DNA of 31,838 nucleotides, from assembly GCA_964356315.1 (NCBI GenBank), contig CAYHHA010000019.1, forward strand, positions 1-31,838, read 5' to 3'. Below the pieces are notes generated by a model. The model ran no database searches. It was given only the letters and a program-made list of their open reading frames with translations, and was not told the origin of the DNA. This DNA is from CAYGFH01 sp964356315. GTDB taxonomy: Bacteria > Patescibacteriota > Microgenomatia > UBA10105 > UBA927. Below, piece after piece: positions 8,452 through 16,958 of this stretch (the stretch's first letter is position 1; each line of letters starts with the position of its first letter). The position numbers and the translations under genes are program-made.

Positions 8452-9171
8452 ATGAACAACCAATCCTACAGAGAGATGCATAATGAAGAACTCACTCATT
8501 TTTGGTTCGTGGGAAAACGGGCGTTTATTCAAAAGGCATTCTCAAAAATTCCGATGAAAAAGAAATCCACAATTCTAGATTTAGGATGTGGCACAGGCGG
8601 TACCACAAAATTTTTACAGCAGTGGGGCTCTGTCGTTGGTATAGAGCAAAACAAATTTGCCAGAGATCTTGCGAGGAAACGAGGAATTCATGTGATCGCA
8701 TCAACAGTCGAAAAAATTCCTCTAAAAAATGCATCTGTAGATATCGTCACCATATTTGATGTGTTATATCACAAAAATATTGACGAATACCGAGTACTTC
8801 GAGAAGCATACAGAGTGTTAAAGCCAGGCGGATATCTTGTCATCACTGACTGTGCAACTCCCTGGTTATGGAGCAAGCACGACATCACCATGGACGCAAA
8901 ATATCGATATACGAAAAAACAAATCACTACCATCGTTAAAGAATCTGGGTACACCATCAGGCACAGTGCCTATATTTTTGGATCCCTCTTCAGCATCTTT
9001 ATCCTCTCGCGCATTGCAAAACGGCTCCTCTCTGCCCCAAACACCATCGAAACTCCACCCAGACCCATCAACACCCTGTTTATTCGATTAGTAGCACTAG
9101 AATCAAGACTGTTCCCTATCGTTTCATTTCCTTTCGGGTCTTCGCTTCTGATACTCGCCCAAAAACCATAA
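8452..9171 (+). CDS. Class I SAM-dependent methyltransferase
   Basis: The 239-residue product carries motif I ILDLGCGTGGTTKFL (from about residue 41), an acidic motif II (VVGIEQNKFA), and the methyltransferase_11 signature VDIVTIFDVLYH and EAYRVLKPGGYLVIT. After the core, a hydrophobic segment (GSLFSIFILSRIAKRLL) and a C-terminal VSFPFGSSLLILAQKP complete a form common in polysaccharide loci. The substrate is unknown; a sugar or lipid-linked glycan is plausible because the next genes are glycan membrane proteins. It lies 76 bases upstream of the O-antigen ligase-like gene on the same strand. Confidence 0.85.
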   Translation: MNNQSYREMHNEELTHFWFVGKRAFIQKAFSKIPMKKKSTILDLGCGTGGTTKFLQQWGSVVGIEQNKFARDLARKRGIHVIASTVEKIPLKNASVDIVTIFDVLYHKNIDEYRVLREAYRVLKPGGYLVITDCATPWLWSKHDITMDAKYRYTKKQITTIVKESGYTIRHSAYIFGSLFSIFILSRIAKRLLSAPNTIETPPRPINTLFIRLVALESRLFPIVSFPFGSSLLILAQKP

Positions 9172-9247
9172 GGAAGCACTAGGAATTTACGCTTTTGATC
9201 TCTATATTTTTTATGCGAAAATCCTGTATATTTAAATAGTAAACCGT

Positions 9248-11089
9248 ATGTCAAAAATTCTTCAAAAATTCACCCGAATAGGTACCTATACACTTCTGGT
9301 TTTACTCTCAAGTACCCCTCTGTTATTTGTCCCTGTTCTTCAGGATTTTTATGACACGGGAAAACAATACATCTTGATCATCATTGCGATTGGCTCACTT
9401 GCCCTTTGGGCATCCACACATATTCGGAAAACCAGTCATGCCCACCTCACACTTTCTCCGGCAGTATATGGATTTGCCACTCTGTTTGTTGCATCCCTCT
9501 TGAGTCTTATAAACTCATCAAACAAAATCGAAGCAATTGTGCACCCATTTGGACCCATAACATTCCTTTCTCTCACGCTCATCCTTATGATCATCCCCTC
9601 TCTTGTTACCGATCATATACGCAAATTTTTCGCATGGAGCATATACACAGTGGTATCACTCCTTTCGATTCTTTCAATTTATCAATTTTTTGGCCTTGGC
9701 AAATCTCTCCTCCAAACAGCCTCATTCTTAGCTGATCCGCTCTGGACCCCGACAGGATATTCACTGAGCACCATCACCATAGCACTGGCAACATTGCCTC
9801 TGCTCGTTTTTGAAATTCGCACCGCACTAAAAGAAAAGCATGAAGCGAAAACAGCGATTTCCATTGTTATGACTTCAATTATTTGCGTAAGCCTTGGCCT
9901 TACACTCTTTCAGTTCATTCCAAAAAGTAGAACGTCGCTACTCCCGCTTGCCGAAGGCTGGCGTATCATGCTCGAAACCCTCAAAAATCCGAAATCTGCG
10001 ATCCTTGGCATTGGGGCAGAAAATTTCCTTTACGCATTTAGCAAAGGACGGTCAATACTCTATAACGTATCTCCAATATGGAATATACGCTATATAGCCA
10101 GCGCCTCATCAATATTCCATATGGTGACCGTTTTTGGACTAGTAGGGCTCGTAGGATTTGGTATGCTCTTTCGCAGTTTCTTGATAAAGACAGAATCTCT
10201 CTATACATCTATGAGTCTTTGGATTCTTGCAGTTTCCCTCCTACTAACCCCACCAAGCATATCGGTCTATATATTTTGTGCACTACTCATGATTCTTGCA
10301 TATCATGGCCATGCAAAAACCGTGGCAATTCCTGTGTCAAAAATCCCACTGCTTCGTTTCGGGATCACAGGCGTGCTGGTGATAAGTAGTATTGCTTCAA
10401 GCTACGGGTTTTATCGAATTGCATACGCTGAATATACATTCTACTCATCACTACAATCCGCAAAAGCGAACAACGGGACTCAAACATACAATCTTCAGAT
10501 GAAAGCGATCCAACTGAACAAATACATCAGCAAATATCACATCATCTATAGTCAGACAAATATGGCCCTTGCGTCATCGATCACGAGTGTCCTAAATCAA
10601 AAAGATACCAAAGAAACCCCAGAGCAAAAAACCAAAGATCAACAACTTATCGCCCAGCTAATTCAGCAGAGCATTAGAGAGGCGAAACTAGCATCAGCAT
10701 TGAACATGGTAAACGTGCTCGCTTGGGAAAATCTCGCCCGTATATACAATCAACTGACAAGCGTCGCCCAAGGGGCAGACGACTGGACGATTGCATCGTA
10801 TAAGCAAGCGATAGCACTGGATCCAAATAACCCAATTCTACGATTAGAACTCGGGTCAGTTGCGATGAAGCAAAAAAAGTATGCAGACGCGATTTCTGAG
10901 TTTCAAAAATCCATAGCACTGAAAAATAACTATGCCAATGCGTACTACAATCTTGCGTATGGATACAATGCCAACGGCGACGTAGCAAACGCAATCAAAT
11001 CATTACAAACAACCCTTTCCCTCACAGCAAAATCTTCATCAGATTATGAGCGGGTCACAAAAGAATTAGAAGCAATTACCGGTAAATAA
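9248..11089 (+). CDS. O-antigen ligase/polymerase-like membrane protein with C-terminal TPR repeats
   Basis: The 613-residue protein has about ten hydrophobic segments over residues 14-385 with the spacing seen in Wzy/WaaL-type proteins, including an extracellular-loop motif ILGIGAENFLYAFSKGR near residues 254-270. The C-terminal third is soluble and contains TPR units (ASYKQAIALDPNNPILRLELG, KYADAISEFQKSIALKNNY, and a further copy near residue 575). The O-antigen-ligase-plus-TPR arrangement is frequent in Patescibacteria. The likely role is polymerising or transferring lipid-linked glycan at the outer face of the membrane. The next gene starts 13 bases downstream, so the two are probably cotranscribed. 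Confidence 0.78.
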   Translation: MSKILQKFTRIGTYTLLVLLSSTPLLFVPVLQDFYDTGKQYILIIIAIGSLALWASTHIRKTSHAHLTLSPAVYGFATLFVASLLSLINSSNKIEAIVHPFGPITFLSLTLILMIIPSLVTDHIRKFFAWSIYTVVSLLSILSIYQFFGLGKSLLQTASFLADPLWTPTGYSLSTITIALATLPLLVFEIRTALKEKHEAKTAISIVMTSIICVSLGLTLFQFIPKSRTSLLPLAEGWRIMLETLKNPKSAILGIGAENFLYAFSKGRSILYNVSPIWNIRYIASASSIFHMVTVFGLVGLVGFGMLFRSFLIKTESLYTSMSLWILAVSLLLTPPSISVYIFCALLMILAYHGHAKTVAIPVSKIPLLRFGITGVLVISSIASSYGFYRIAYAEYTFYSSLQSAKANNGTQTYNLQMKAIQLNKYISKYHIIYSQTNMALASSITSVLNQKDTKETPEQKTKDQQLIAQLIQQSIREAKLASALNMVNVLAWENLARIYNQLTSVAQGADDWTIASYKQAIALDPNNPILRLELGSVAMKQKKYADAISEFQKSIALKNNYANAYYNLAYGYNANGDVANAIKSLQTTLSLTAKSSSDYERVTKELEAITGK

Positions 11090-11102
11090 TCATAGCACTC
11101 CT

Positions 11103-12749
11103 ATGGAAAAAGCACTTCGTTTCGTTAGTTTCATCACAAAGCCTATTATCCTTCTCCATCTCATTCTCCTTATCCAGTGGAGTATTTTTTTAGGATCGGT
11201 ATTGCAACCGTATTCTTCCCCTACACCAGGGAGAACATACAATCTCCTGCGTGGACACCTTATCTACACATCCCTCATCAGAGAAGGTCGTGATGGAGCG
11301 TGGAAAACCACCATCACGCACACAACACGGCCGGTCTCACCGCTTGTGGTGCATACATTTTTTATCTTTCTTGGGAAACTTTCTGCTCTATTTCACGTTG
11401 ACCCGCCAATTATGTACATGGCCTCACGGATGGCCGCAGCAGTGATACTGTTTTGGAGCACGTACTGGTTTGTTACAGTCGTACTTCCCAAGCAACTTCA
11501 TGCACTTGCGTTATTTTTCATTCTTGCGATCGAGCCGGGGCCGATGTTGACCTCGCTGGGATGGAATCTCTCTTCTTGGCGACCATCGATATTCAGTTAC
11601 TATCCGCAAATCGTGAGCTTGCGCCACTTTGGACTTCCGCATCACACCATGGGTGAAGCAGTCGGACTTCTTGTCCTTACCCTTCTGTTTATTACCATAC
11701 AAAAACCTACCTGGTCCCGGTTTATCTGGCTGGGAATACTCACCATAATCGGTGCAAATATTCTACCTCCGTACTTTATGATTCTATGCATTTGTATCCT
11801 TGTACCGTGGTCCCTTTGGGCCCTCTGCACTCGATCGGTAAAATCAGCATTCTTCCCGATCACCCTCACTGTCGCTTCCGTTGCTGTCGTATCGCTATTT
11901 TTGCAATCACAACTGTCAAAAGGATACCCGTCAAAGGATTTCAATCAAGATGAAAAACACTGGGTTTCAAATCCGGAAGTGCTCATAAGCTATCTTTCCA
12001 CGTTGCTGTTATATATTCCGGGGGTGTCTCTGATCTGGATCAGTTGTCTCACCAGCTGGAAAAAGCTTAACGAATCCACAAAGTTACTGATTATGCTCAT
12101 GACCTCATGGACACTCATCCCACCGCTTCTTGTTCCAATTTCCAATTACCCTTGGTTTCCTATAGCAAACTTTAGACTCATGGATGGCTATAACTATGTC
12201 CCAGCCGGGATTTTGACCACGCTTGGCATGCACTATGGACTGCGTATGCTTAAACACAAAGAACTTCGTAATTTTCTCTTTGGATTTATCATCTCAGCAA
12301 CGGTCATTTGTACCGGCTATCTTTCGTATAGCTATACCAACATCATTCTCTCTGAACAAAGCCTGCCTTGGTCAAACGTGTATTTGCTCAATGACCACTA
12401 CAAAGCGTTTAAATTCTTAGAAACGGTGCCAAAAATGAGTGGCCTTATGGTGAGCAATCACTTCGGTGAAATCACTCCGGAATTTGCCCCAGTGAGGTCG
12501 TATATTGGATCAACTCCGGGATTTGTGGATTGGCAGGAGCGACAATGGATTATGAACCGGTTTTATAGCGTGGGATTCACTACACAGGAAGCTTCAGATA
12601 TGCTGAAGCGGGAAGATATTTCCTATGTGTACTATGGAGACTCTGAAAAAGTTGCCAATCCGACCGGTATCCCACTGTACCCTGAACTACTCACTCCGGT
12701 CTTTGAATCCCCCGGCGTCACTGTTTATAAAGTGAAACCTAAAGAGTGA
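11103..12749 (+). CDS. Multi-pass membrane protein, probable GT-C-type glycosyltransferase
   Basis: The 548-residue product has roughly ten hydrophobic segments up to residue 420, then a soluble C-terminal domain of about 120 residues ending TVYKVKPKE. The early loop after the first membrane segment and motifs such as SLRHFGLPHHTMGEA resemble uncharacterised GT-C-like proteins of Patescibacteria. No exact family motif lets me name the donor or acceptor. GT-C enzymes use polyprenyl-phosphate sugars and act outside the membrane; this is inference from topology. It follows the O-antigen ligase-like gene by 13 bases and ends in TGA. Confidence 0.6.
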   Translation: MEKALRFVSFITKPIILLHLILLIQWSIFLGSVLQPYSSPTPGRTYNLLRGHLIYTSLIREGRDGAWKTTITHTTRPVSPLVVHTFFIFLGKLSALFHVDPPIMYMASRMAAAVILFWSTYWFVTVVLPKQLHALALFFILAIEPGPMLTSLGWNLSSWRPSIFSYYPQIVSLRHFGLPHHTMGEAVGLLVLTLLFITIQKPTWSRFIWLGILTIIGANILPPYFMILCICILVPWSLWALCTRSVKSAFFPITLTVASVAVVSLFLQSQLSKGYPSKDFNQDEKHWVSNPEVLISYLSTLLLYIPGVSLIWISCLTSWKKLNESTKLLIMLMTSWTLIPPLLVPISNYPWFPIANFRLMDGYNYVPAGILTTLGMHYGLRMLKHKELRNFLFGFIISATVICTGYLSYSYTNIILSEQSLPWSNVYLLNDHYKAFKFLETVPKMSGLMVSNHFGEITPEFAPVRSYIGSTPGFVDWQERQWIMNRFYSVGFTTQEASDMLKREDISYVYYGDSEKVANPTGIPLYPELLTPVFESPGVTVYKVKPKE

Positions 12750-13058
12750 GCTTAGTAGCTTAGGATTTAGCATCTGGTATATCGTATAAAGTATACAAAA
12801 TACTAAATACAGAATACTGGATACTGGATACTGGATACTGGATACTGGATACTGGATACTGGATACTGNNNNNNNNNNNNNNNNNNNNNNNNNNNNNNNN
12901 NNNNNNNNNNNNNNNNNNNNNNNNNNNNNNNNNNNNNNNNNNNNNNNNNNNNNNNNNNNNNNNNNNNNGATACTGGATACTGGATACTGGATACTGGATA
13001 CTGGATACTGGATACTGGATACTAACTCGTAACTCGCAACCTCTAAGCTCCTAAGCTA
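12750..13058 (+). repeat. Gene-free interval: GGATACT array interrupted by a 100-N gap
   Basis: No gene is visible here. After a decayed lead-in (gtatacaaaatactaaatac), perfect ggatact units run from 12819 to the gap at 12869, resume at 12969 and end near 13023, so at least fifteen units are seen. They are followed by actcgta/actcgca words and cctaagct words up to the end of the convergent glycosyltransferase gene. The 100 N are a scaffolding placeholder; the assembly most likely broke on this array and its true length is unknown. Confidence 0.92.
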
Positions 13059-14057
13059 CTACTTGCTCCTAACCTGATAATACACAGCTCCCGCAACTAT
13101 AACGCAGTAGAGCGCAATACCGGTGACCAGTGACTTTAGCATAAAAGCAAATCCCTTTTCTTTGAACACAAACTTCAGAAACTTTCTGACAAGGAAAAGG
13201 TGCGCTATCAACGTTAGGCCAAATAAGTAACTTAAGACACTTAAGTAGCTTAAGCGACTTAGGCACAAAATTCCCAATCCAACCACCCCCGCTCCCGTCA
13301 CCCCTGCCATACTCTCCCACATCGTTGTTGCCACAGGATCAAATTTCCGACGCTCTTTGTACAACCGCGTCCAGTAAAAACTTCTCCAAAAATATTTTCG
13401 AGCAACGGCGATAAACCCTTCAAATTCATGATGCACGCGTACATCTGGCGCAAAAATTATCGCGTAGCGCTTTGCTATTCTATACGTGATCTCCACGTCC
13501 TCCATTTGTCTGAAGACTTCGTTAAATCCTCCGAGACGGACAAACACATCTCGCTTGATGGCAGCAATCCGAGTGCTGAATAGATAATAATACCCATCAC
13601 TATCTCTTTCGTTTATCCAATAACTCCAGTCACGAAGTGCTTTAAACTGAGGGAAGAAATTACTCGTTTTCTGATGCTTGTCCCACACGCCAGTTAACGC
13701 GGTTAAATCCTCGTCCTGACTAAATTTTTCTGCAATTTTAGAAAGTGTATCAGGGTATACTGTGACATCACTATCAAGAAAGACGAGCACTCTTCCTTTT
13801 GCCTTTTTCGCTGCGGCATTTCGCGCTGCGGCTGGACCCTTGTTTATGGGTATACGCACCATTTGGACAGGAGAAATACCTACATTTGTCGCAATAATCC
13901 GAAGTAATGCCTTTGGCTTTTCGGTATGCGATGCATCGTCCCCTACGATCACTTCAAAGTTTTTAAACGAAGAGGCGCGAAGAGAATCCAAAAGAGAAAT
14001 CACCCTATCCCAAGAATTATAAGCAGGAATGATAATAGATAAATACTGTGTACGCAT
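13059..14057 (-). CDS. Family 2 glycosyltransferase with C-terminal membrane segments
   Basis: The 332-residue protein opens with SIIIPAYNSWDRV, has the nucleotide-binding region VIVGDDAS (D40/D41), the metal-binding DSD (residues 95-97), and an acceptor-side QMEDVEITYR (E186, D187). This is a GT-A fold inverting transferase. Two to three hydrophobic segments near residues 250-328 anchor it in the membrane. A run of ttaag-type repeat DNA (13224-13264) encodes part of one of these segments (SRLSYLSVLSYLFG). It stands alone on the minus strand, downstream of a methyltransferase whose 3' end has been repeated in the spacer. Sugar specificity cannot be read from the sequence. Confidence 0.88.
   Translation of the reverse strand: MRTQYLSIIIPAYNSWDRVISLLDSLRASSFKNFEVIVGDDASHTEKPKALLRIIATNVGISPVQMVRIPINKGPAAARNAAAKKAKGRVLVFLDSDVTVYPDTLSKIAEKFSQDEDLTALTGVWDKHQKTSNFFPQFKALRDWSYWINERDSDGYYYLFSTRIAAIKRDVFVRLGGFNEVFRQMEDVEITYRIAKRYAIIFAPDVRVHHEFEGFIAVARKYFWRSFYWTRLYKERRKFDPVATTMWESMAGVTGAGVVGLGILCLSRLSYLSVLSYLFGLTLIAHLFLVRKFLKFVFKEKGFAFMLKSLVTGIALYCVIVAGAVYYQVRSK
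13224..13264 (+). repeat. TTAAG-type repeat inside the GT2 gene
   Basis: Words aagtaacttaagacacttaa and gtagcttaagcgacttagg repeat with a period near 9-10 and are read in frame on the minus strand as Leu/Ser/Tyr-rich residues about 266-279. The same words (cttaag, agctta) occur in RfbH at 17276-17309 and in intergenic arrays. Confidence 0.7.
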
Positions 14058-14100
14058 CGCACGTATTTGTATACTGTTTATAAATGTGTGTCAAGGCTCC

Positions 14101-14333
14101 TACTACGCCCTTCGGGCTACGCGGGGCAAGCATGGATTTATTTATGCGCAAATACAATCATATCGTCCCCTGCCCGCCACGCTATGCGAAATTGTGAGGC
14201 ATTGCGGGGTGGCTCGGATTTACTTCCTTGCAAAAACTATCATATCTTCCCCTGCCCGCCTCGCTAGACGAGCTTGCGAGGCGTTGCGGGCGTGGCACGG
14301 ATTATTTTCTAGCAAAAACTATCATGTCATCCC
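14101..14333 (-). repeat. Three tandem copies of a methyltransferase 3' end plus hairpins
   Basis: Copies of the last codons of the adjacent methyltransferase gene occur at 14299-14333 (genuine), 14216-14252 and 14134-14170, spaced 83 and 82 bases. On the minus strand they read DDMIVFARK-stop, EDMIVFARK-stop and DDMIVFAHK-stop. Most differences fall in third codon positions. Each stop is followed by a GC-rich hairpin; the clearest is GCCTCGC (14258-14264) with GCGAGGC (14276-14282). The hairpins lack a T-run, so intrinsic termination is possible but not typical. Confidence 0.85.
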
Positions 14334-15252
14334 AAGGATTTATGGGATTAACGATTTTAAAGTGATCGAGAAGCTTGCCTAATGGCTTAAACAGCCATGC
14401 CAGAAATGGGAAATAATCCCCTGCCCTAGAAAATGCAAACGACAACGGAAATGGACGCGGAGAATCAGCGCGAACTTCTATATCCCGAAATCCTGATTTT
14501 TCCAGTAATGTTCGCATGGTAACAAAATCCAGAAGGACTACATGCTCCGGGTGTCTATACCCAAACCAACGCTTTCTCATGATTTTTTGCCAAAACCCTC
14601 CCTGATTCGGTGTCGCCAAAACAACCATTCCGCCCTTTTTGAGTAACTTATATACTCTTTTCATCATTTTTAGCGGATCCCTCTCATGTTCTATAATCTG
14701 AAACGCGGTGATGACATCAAAGGACGCCTCTTTAAGTTGCTTAGCTGTATACACGGTTCCTGTATATGCGGTGAGGGTGTGTTTTTTACAATACGACACT
14801 GCGTCCGCTGACAAATCTATGCCGACACTCGTGTACCCCGCATCCCTGGCCTCTTCCAACAAAACACCCATAGCACAGCCTATGTCCAAAAGCCTCTTTC
14901 TTGCGTCAATGCGTCGATGCGTCGACGATACCCTGACGCCCTGACGCTCTCCTGACGCTCTGACGCTTTGAAACTCTGACGCTTTGACGCCATCCTGACA
15001 CCCTGACGCCTTGCTGTGGATTTCCCCCATCTTATTTCTGAAATACTCATGATGTACAGAAAGCTGATCGATATACGGATCAAAATGCTCGAGATCTTCG
15101 TGGTAAAGCTCTCCTATTTCTTTGGCTGTCGGCATTGGTACCACCTGCACTAGTCCACACTCTGTGCACCTCCCCATATCCCACTGTTTATGATGATGAA
15201 ATAACACGACCATGGAACGAGATCCGCATAAAACGCATTGCATATGCTCCAT
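14302..15252 (-). CDS. Class I SAM-dependent methyltransferase with N-terminal zinc ribbon
   Basis: The 316-residue protein begins with a four-Cys ribbon (C6, C9, C29, C32), followed by a helical linker and the SAM core: LLDIGCAMGVLLEEA (from residue 121), VGIDLSADAV, FDVITAFQIIEH and LLKKGGMVVLATPN. This ribbon-plus-core form is common in surface polysaccharide loci. Residues about 81-118 are a foreign-looking stretch encoded by TGACGC-type tandem repeats just before motif I; the core is otherwise intact. An alternative ATG at 15243 is preceded by GGAG and by a TATGAT box, so the true start may be three codons later. Substrate unknown. Confidence 0.85.
   Translation of the reverse strand: MEHMQCVLCGSRSMVVLFHHHKQWDMGRCTECGLVQVVPMPTAKEIGELYHEDLEHFDPYIDQLSVHHEYFRNKMGEIHSKASGCQDGVKASEFQSVRASGERQGVRVSSTHRRIDARKRLLDIGCAMGVLLEEARDAGYTSVGIDLSADAVSYCKKHTLTAYTGTVYTAKQLKEASFDVITAFQIIEHERDPLKMMKRVYKLLKKGGMVVLATPNQGGFWQKIMRKRWFGYRHPEHVVLLDFVTMRTLLEKSGFRDIEVRADSPRPFPLSFAFSRAGDYFPFLAWLFKPLGKLLDHFKIVNPINPWDDMIVFARK
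14902..15011 (+). repeat. TGACGC-type tandem repeat inside the methyltransferase gene
   Basis: Words such as ctgacgccctgacgctctc and tgacgctttgacgcc recur over about 110 bases. The run is translated in frame on the minus strand as roughly 37 residues rich in Ser, Val, Arg and Lys (KASGCQDGVK, SVRASGERQGVR) immediately before SAM motif I. No stop codon is created. Confidence 0.85.
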
Positions 15253-15330
15253 ATCATACCACTACACAATCGTTCTGGGAAACAGTCAGAGAAGAGCATA
15301 AATATTATCGACAAATGAGTTTTTTTTTGC

Positions 15331-15336
15331 TATGTT
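15331..15336 (+). promoter_or_regulatory. Candidate -10 box for a near-leaderless transcript
   Basis: TGCTATGTT (extended -10, TATGTT at 15331-15336) ends 8 bases before the ATG of the GT-C gene at 15345. Initiation about 7 bases downstream would give an almost leaderless mRNA, consistent with the lack of a ribosome site. Confidence 0.4.
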
Positions 15337-15344
15337 AGACCAAT

Positions 15345-16958
15345 ATGAGACGCAGGAATTATCATTTCCTCATATTTTTTTGCGCTCTTTTGGGAGCTCT
15401 TTTGGTTTCTAATCTCATATTCCGGGCGATACGACCGGACCGAAATGTTGCGAACACCCTCGCCACATATGCAGTCGGCAATACTGAAGATTATCATCAG
15501 TATATGTACATTATCAAACGTGGCATTGCGGGCAATATTCTTTACCATAACGCCTACTCCGAAGAAAAGATTCCAGATGTATTTATTCAACCGTTTTACC
15601 ACGTGGCAGGGTTTTTATTTGGAAAACTCGGGATGGACGCCTATACCATCTATTTTGTCTTACACCTCTTGTCGCTAACGTTTCTATTTTGCACCATCTA
15701 TATCGCGATACAAAAAGCTATTACTAGTGAACAAGGGCAAATAGTAGCACTCCTATTATTTGCCTCTGCAACAGGGTTTTGGAACGTCATATCAACCAAT
15801 CCGATAATCCTTGGGCGCTTGTATCTACCAGATTTTAACTTCGATCTGACCCTTAAATATCATGTTATGCAACCGCATCATGATGTCGCAACAGCGCTCT
15901 TTATCATTGCACTCATCGCCTTGTCTGAAACGATATATACGAAAAAACATATCCTCATCGGAGGCATTTCTGCCGCAATATTGGGACTTATTCATCCGTA
16001 TATCCAACTATTCTTATTTTTCGTTCTCATCGCAGATCATCTCTTCAGAATTCTGCTCATGAAAAAATCCTACCTTCACTACGTGAAACGATATATCATC
16101 CCTGTGCTTATTGCGCTTCCGACGGCAGCCCTAACCTATTATATTTTTGTCTATATCCTTCAATTTGAAATTGGACTCAAGGGAATTGTGACCCATTTAC
16201 CGAGATTGCAAACATTTCATCAGTATGCGACCTCGCTTGGACCACTGTTATTCACATCCCTCCTTTCCTTATTCTTCGTCCGTGAGGTTTTCACCAAACC
16301 TTTTCTTCGACTGTTGTTTATCTGGGCATTTTTACCGCTCTTGCTATTTTTTCTCCCGGATTACAATATTCCGATTAATACCTGGAGATTGTTTCAAACC
16401 TATCAACACATCCCTCTTGCTATTCTTTCGGCATATTCCCTCATGCGGATTGTAAAAAAATATTCGAAACTGAGCATACTTATACCGGGTATCGCAGGAG
16501 TATTCTTTTTTTATGGGTCACTCATGTATGTGTATGGATATCAGGAAGCAGTCAGACCGAAATACAGACTGGCATGGAATGTGACAATTCCAAATGTCCT
16601 CTTGGATCTTTTCTCCTATTTACAGCAATATAGCCCTGATCACAGCGTGGTTATTGGAGGAGCAATACTTTCAAATCTTGTGCCTGAATTTACCCACAAT
16701 CATGTCGTCATCGGGCACAATGGGGATAACCGCAATTTCTTCGGAAAGCTGGCAGAAATTGCGCAATTTTTATCTGGAGATATGCATGCAGATCAGGTAA
16801 AAGCACTGCTAAAGAAATATCACGCGTCGTATATTGTTTTCGGTATAGACGCGCCATTTTTCAATGATACTGTATACAAAGATTATCCATTCCTCAAGGA
16901 AGTATTTGTAGAGCCAATCTCAGGCTTTTCAGTGGTTCAGGTATTGGGAGATAAATAA
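15345..16958 (+). CDS. Multi-pass membrane protein, probable GT-C-type glycosyltransferase
   Basis: The 537-residue product has a first membrane segment at residues about 8-26, a periplasmic-type loop with DRNVANTLATYAVGNTEDYHQY, and about ten further hydrophobic segments to residue 400. A soluble C-terminal domain follows (VIGGAILSNLVPEFTHNHVV, then KYHASYIVFGIDAPFFND). A conserved-looking MQPHHDVATALF loop may be functional. The topology fits GT-C enzymes, but no known subfamily motif is certain. The last 30 bases overlap the end of the convergent rfbH-like gene. It is divergent from the zinc-ribbon methyltransferase, 92 bases away. Confidence 0.58.
   Translation: MRRRNYHFLIFFCALLGALLVSNLIFRAIRPDRNVANTLATYAVGNTEDYHQYMYIIKRGIAGNILYHNAYSEEKIPDVFIQPFYHVAGFLFGKLGMDAYTIYFVLHLLSLTFLFCTIYIAIQKAITSEQGQIVALLLFASATGFWNVISTNPIILGRLYLPDFNFDLTLKYHVMQPHHDVATALFIIALIALSETIYTKKHILIGGISAAILGLIHPYIQLFLFFVLIADHLFRILLMKKSYLHYVKRYIIPVLIALPTAALTYYIFVYILQFEIGLKGIVTHLPRLQTFHQYATSLGPLLFTSLLSLFFVREVFTKPFLRLLFIWAFLPLLLFFLPDYNIPINTWRLFQTYQHIPLAILSAYSLMRIVKKYSKLSILIPGIAGVFFFYGSLMYVYGYQEAVRPKYRLAWNVTIPNVLLDLFSYLQQYSPDHSVVIGGAILSNLVPEFTHNHVVIGHNGDNRNFFGKLAEIAQFLSGDMHADQVKALLKKYHASYIVFGIDAPFFNDTVYKDYPFLKEVFVEPISGFSVVQVLGDK

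Noticed and set aside
12819..13023. CRISPR-like appearance of the GGATACT array
   Set aside because: Units are 7 bases and contiguous, with no spacers and no cas genes nearby.
14029..14382. Plus-strand open frames in the methyltransferase tail repeats
   Set aside because: They run antisense to the tail copies and hairpins, have no recognisable domain, and arise from the repeat.
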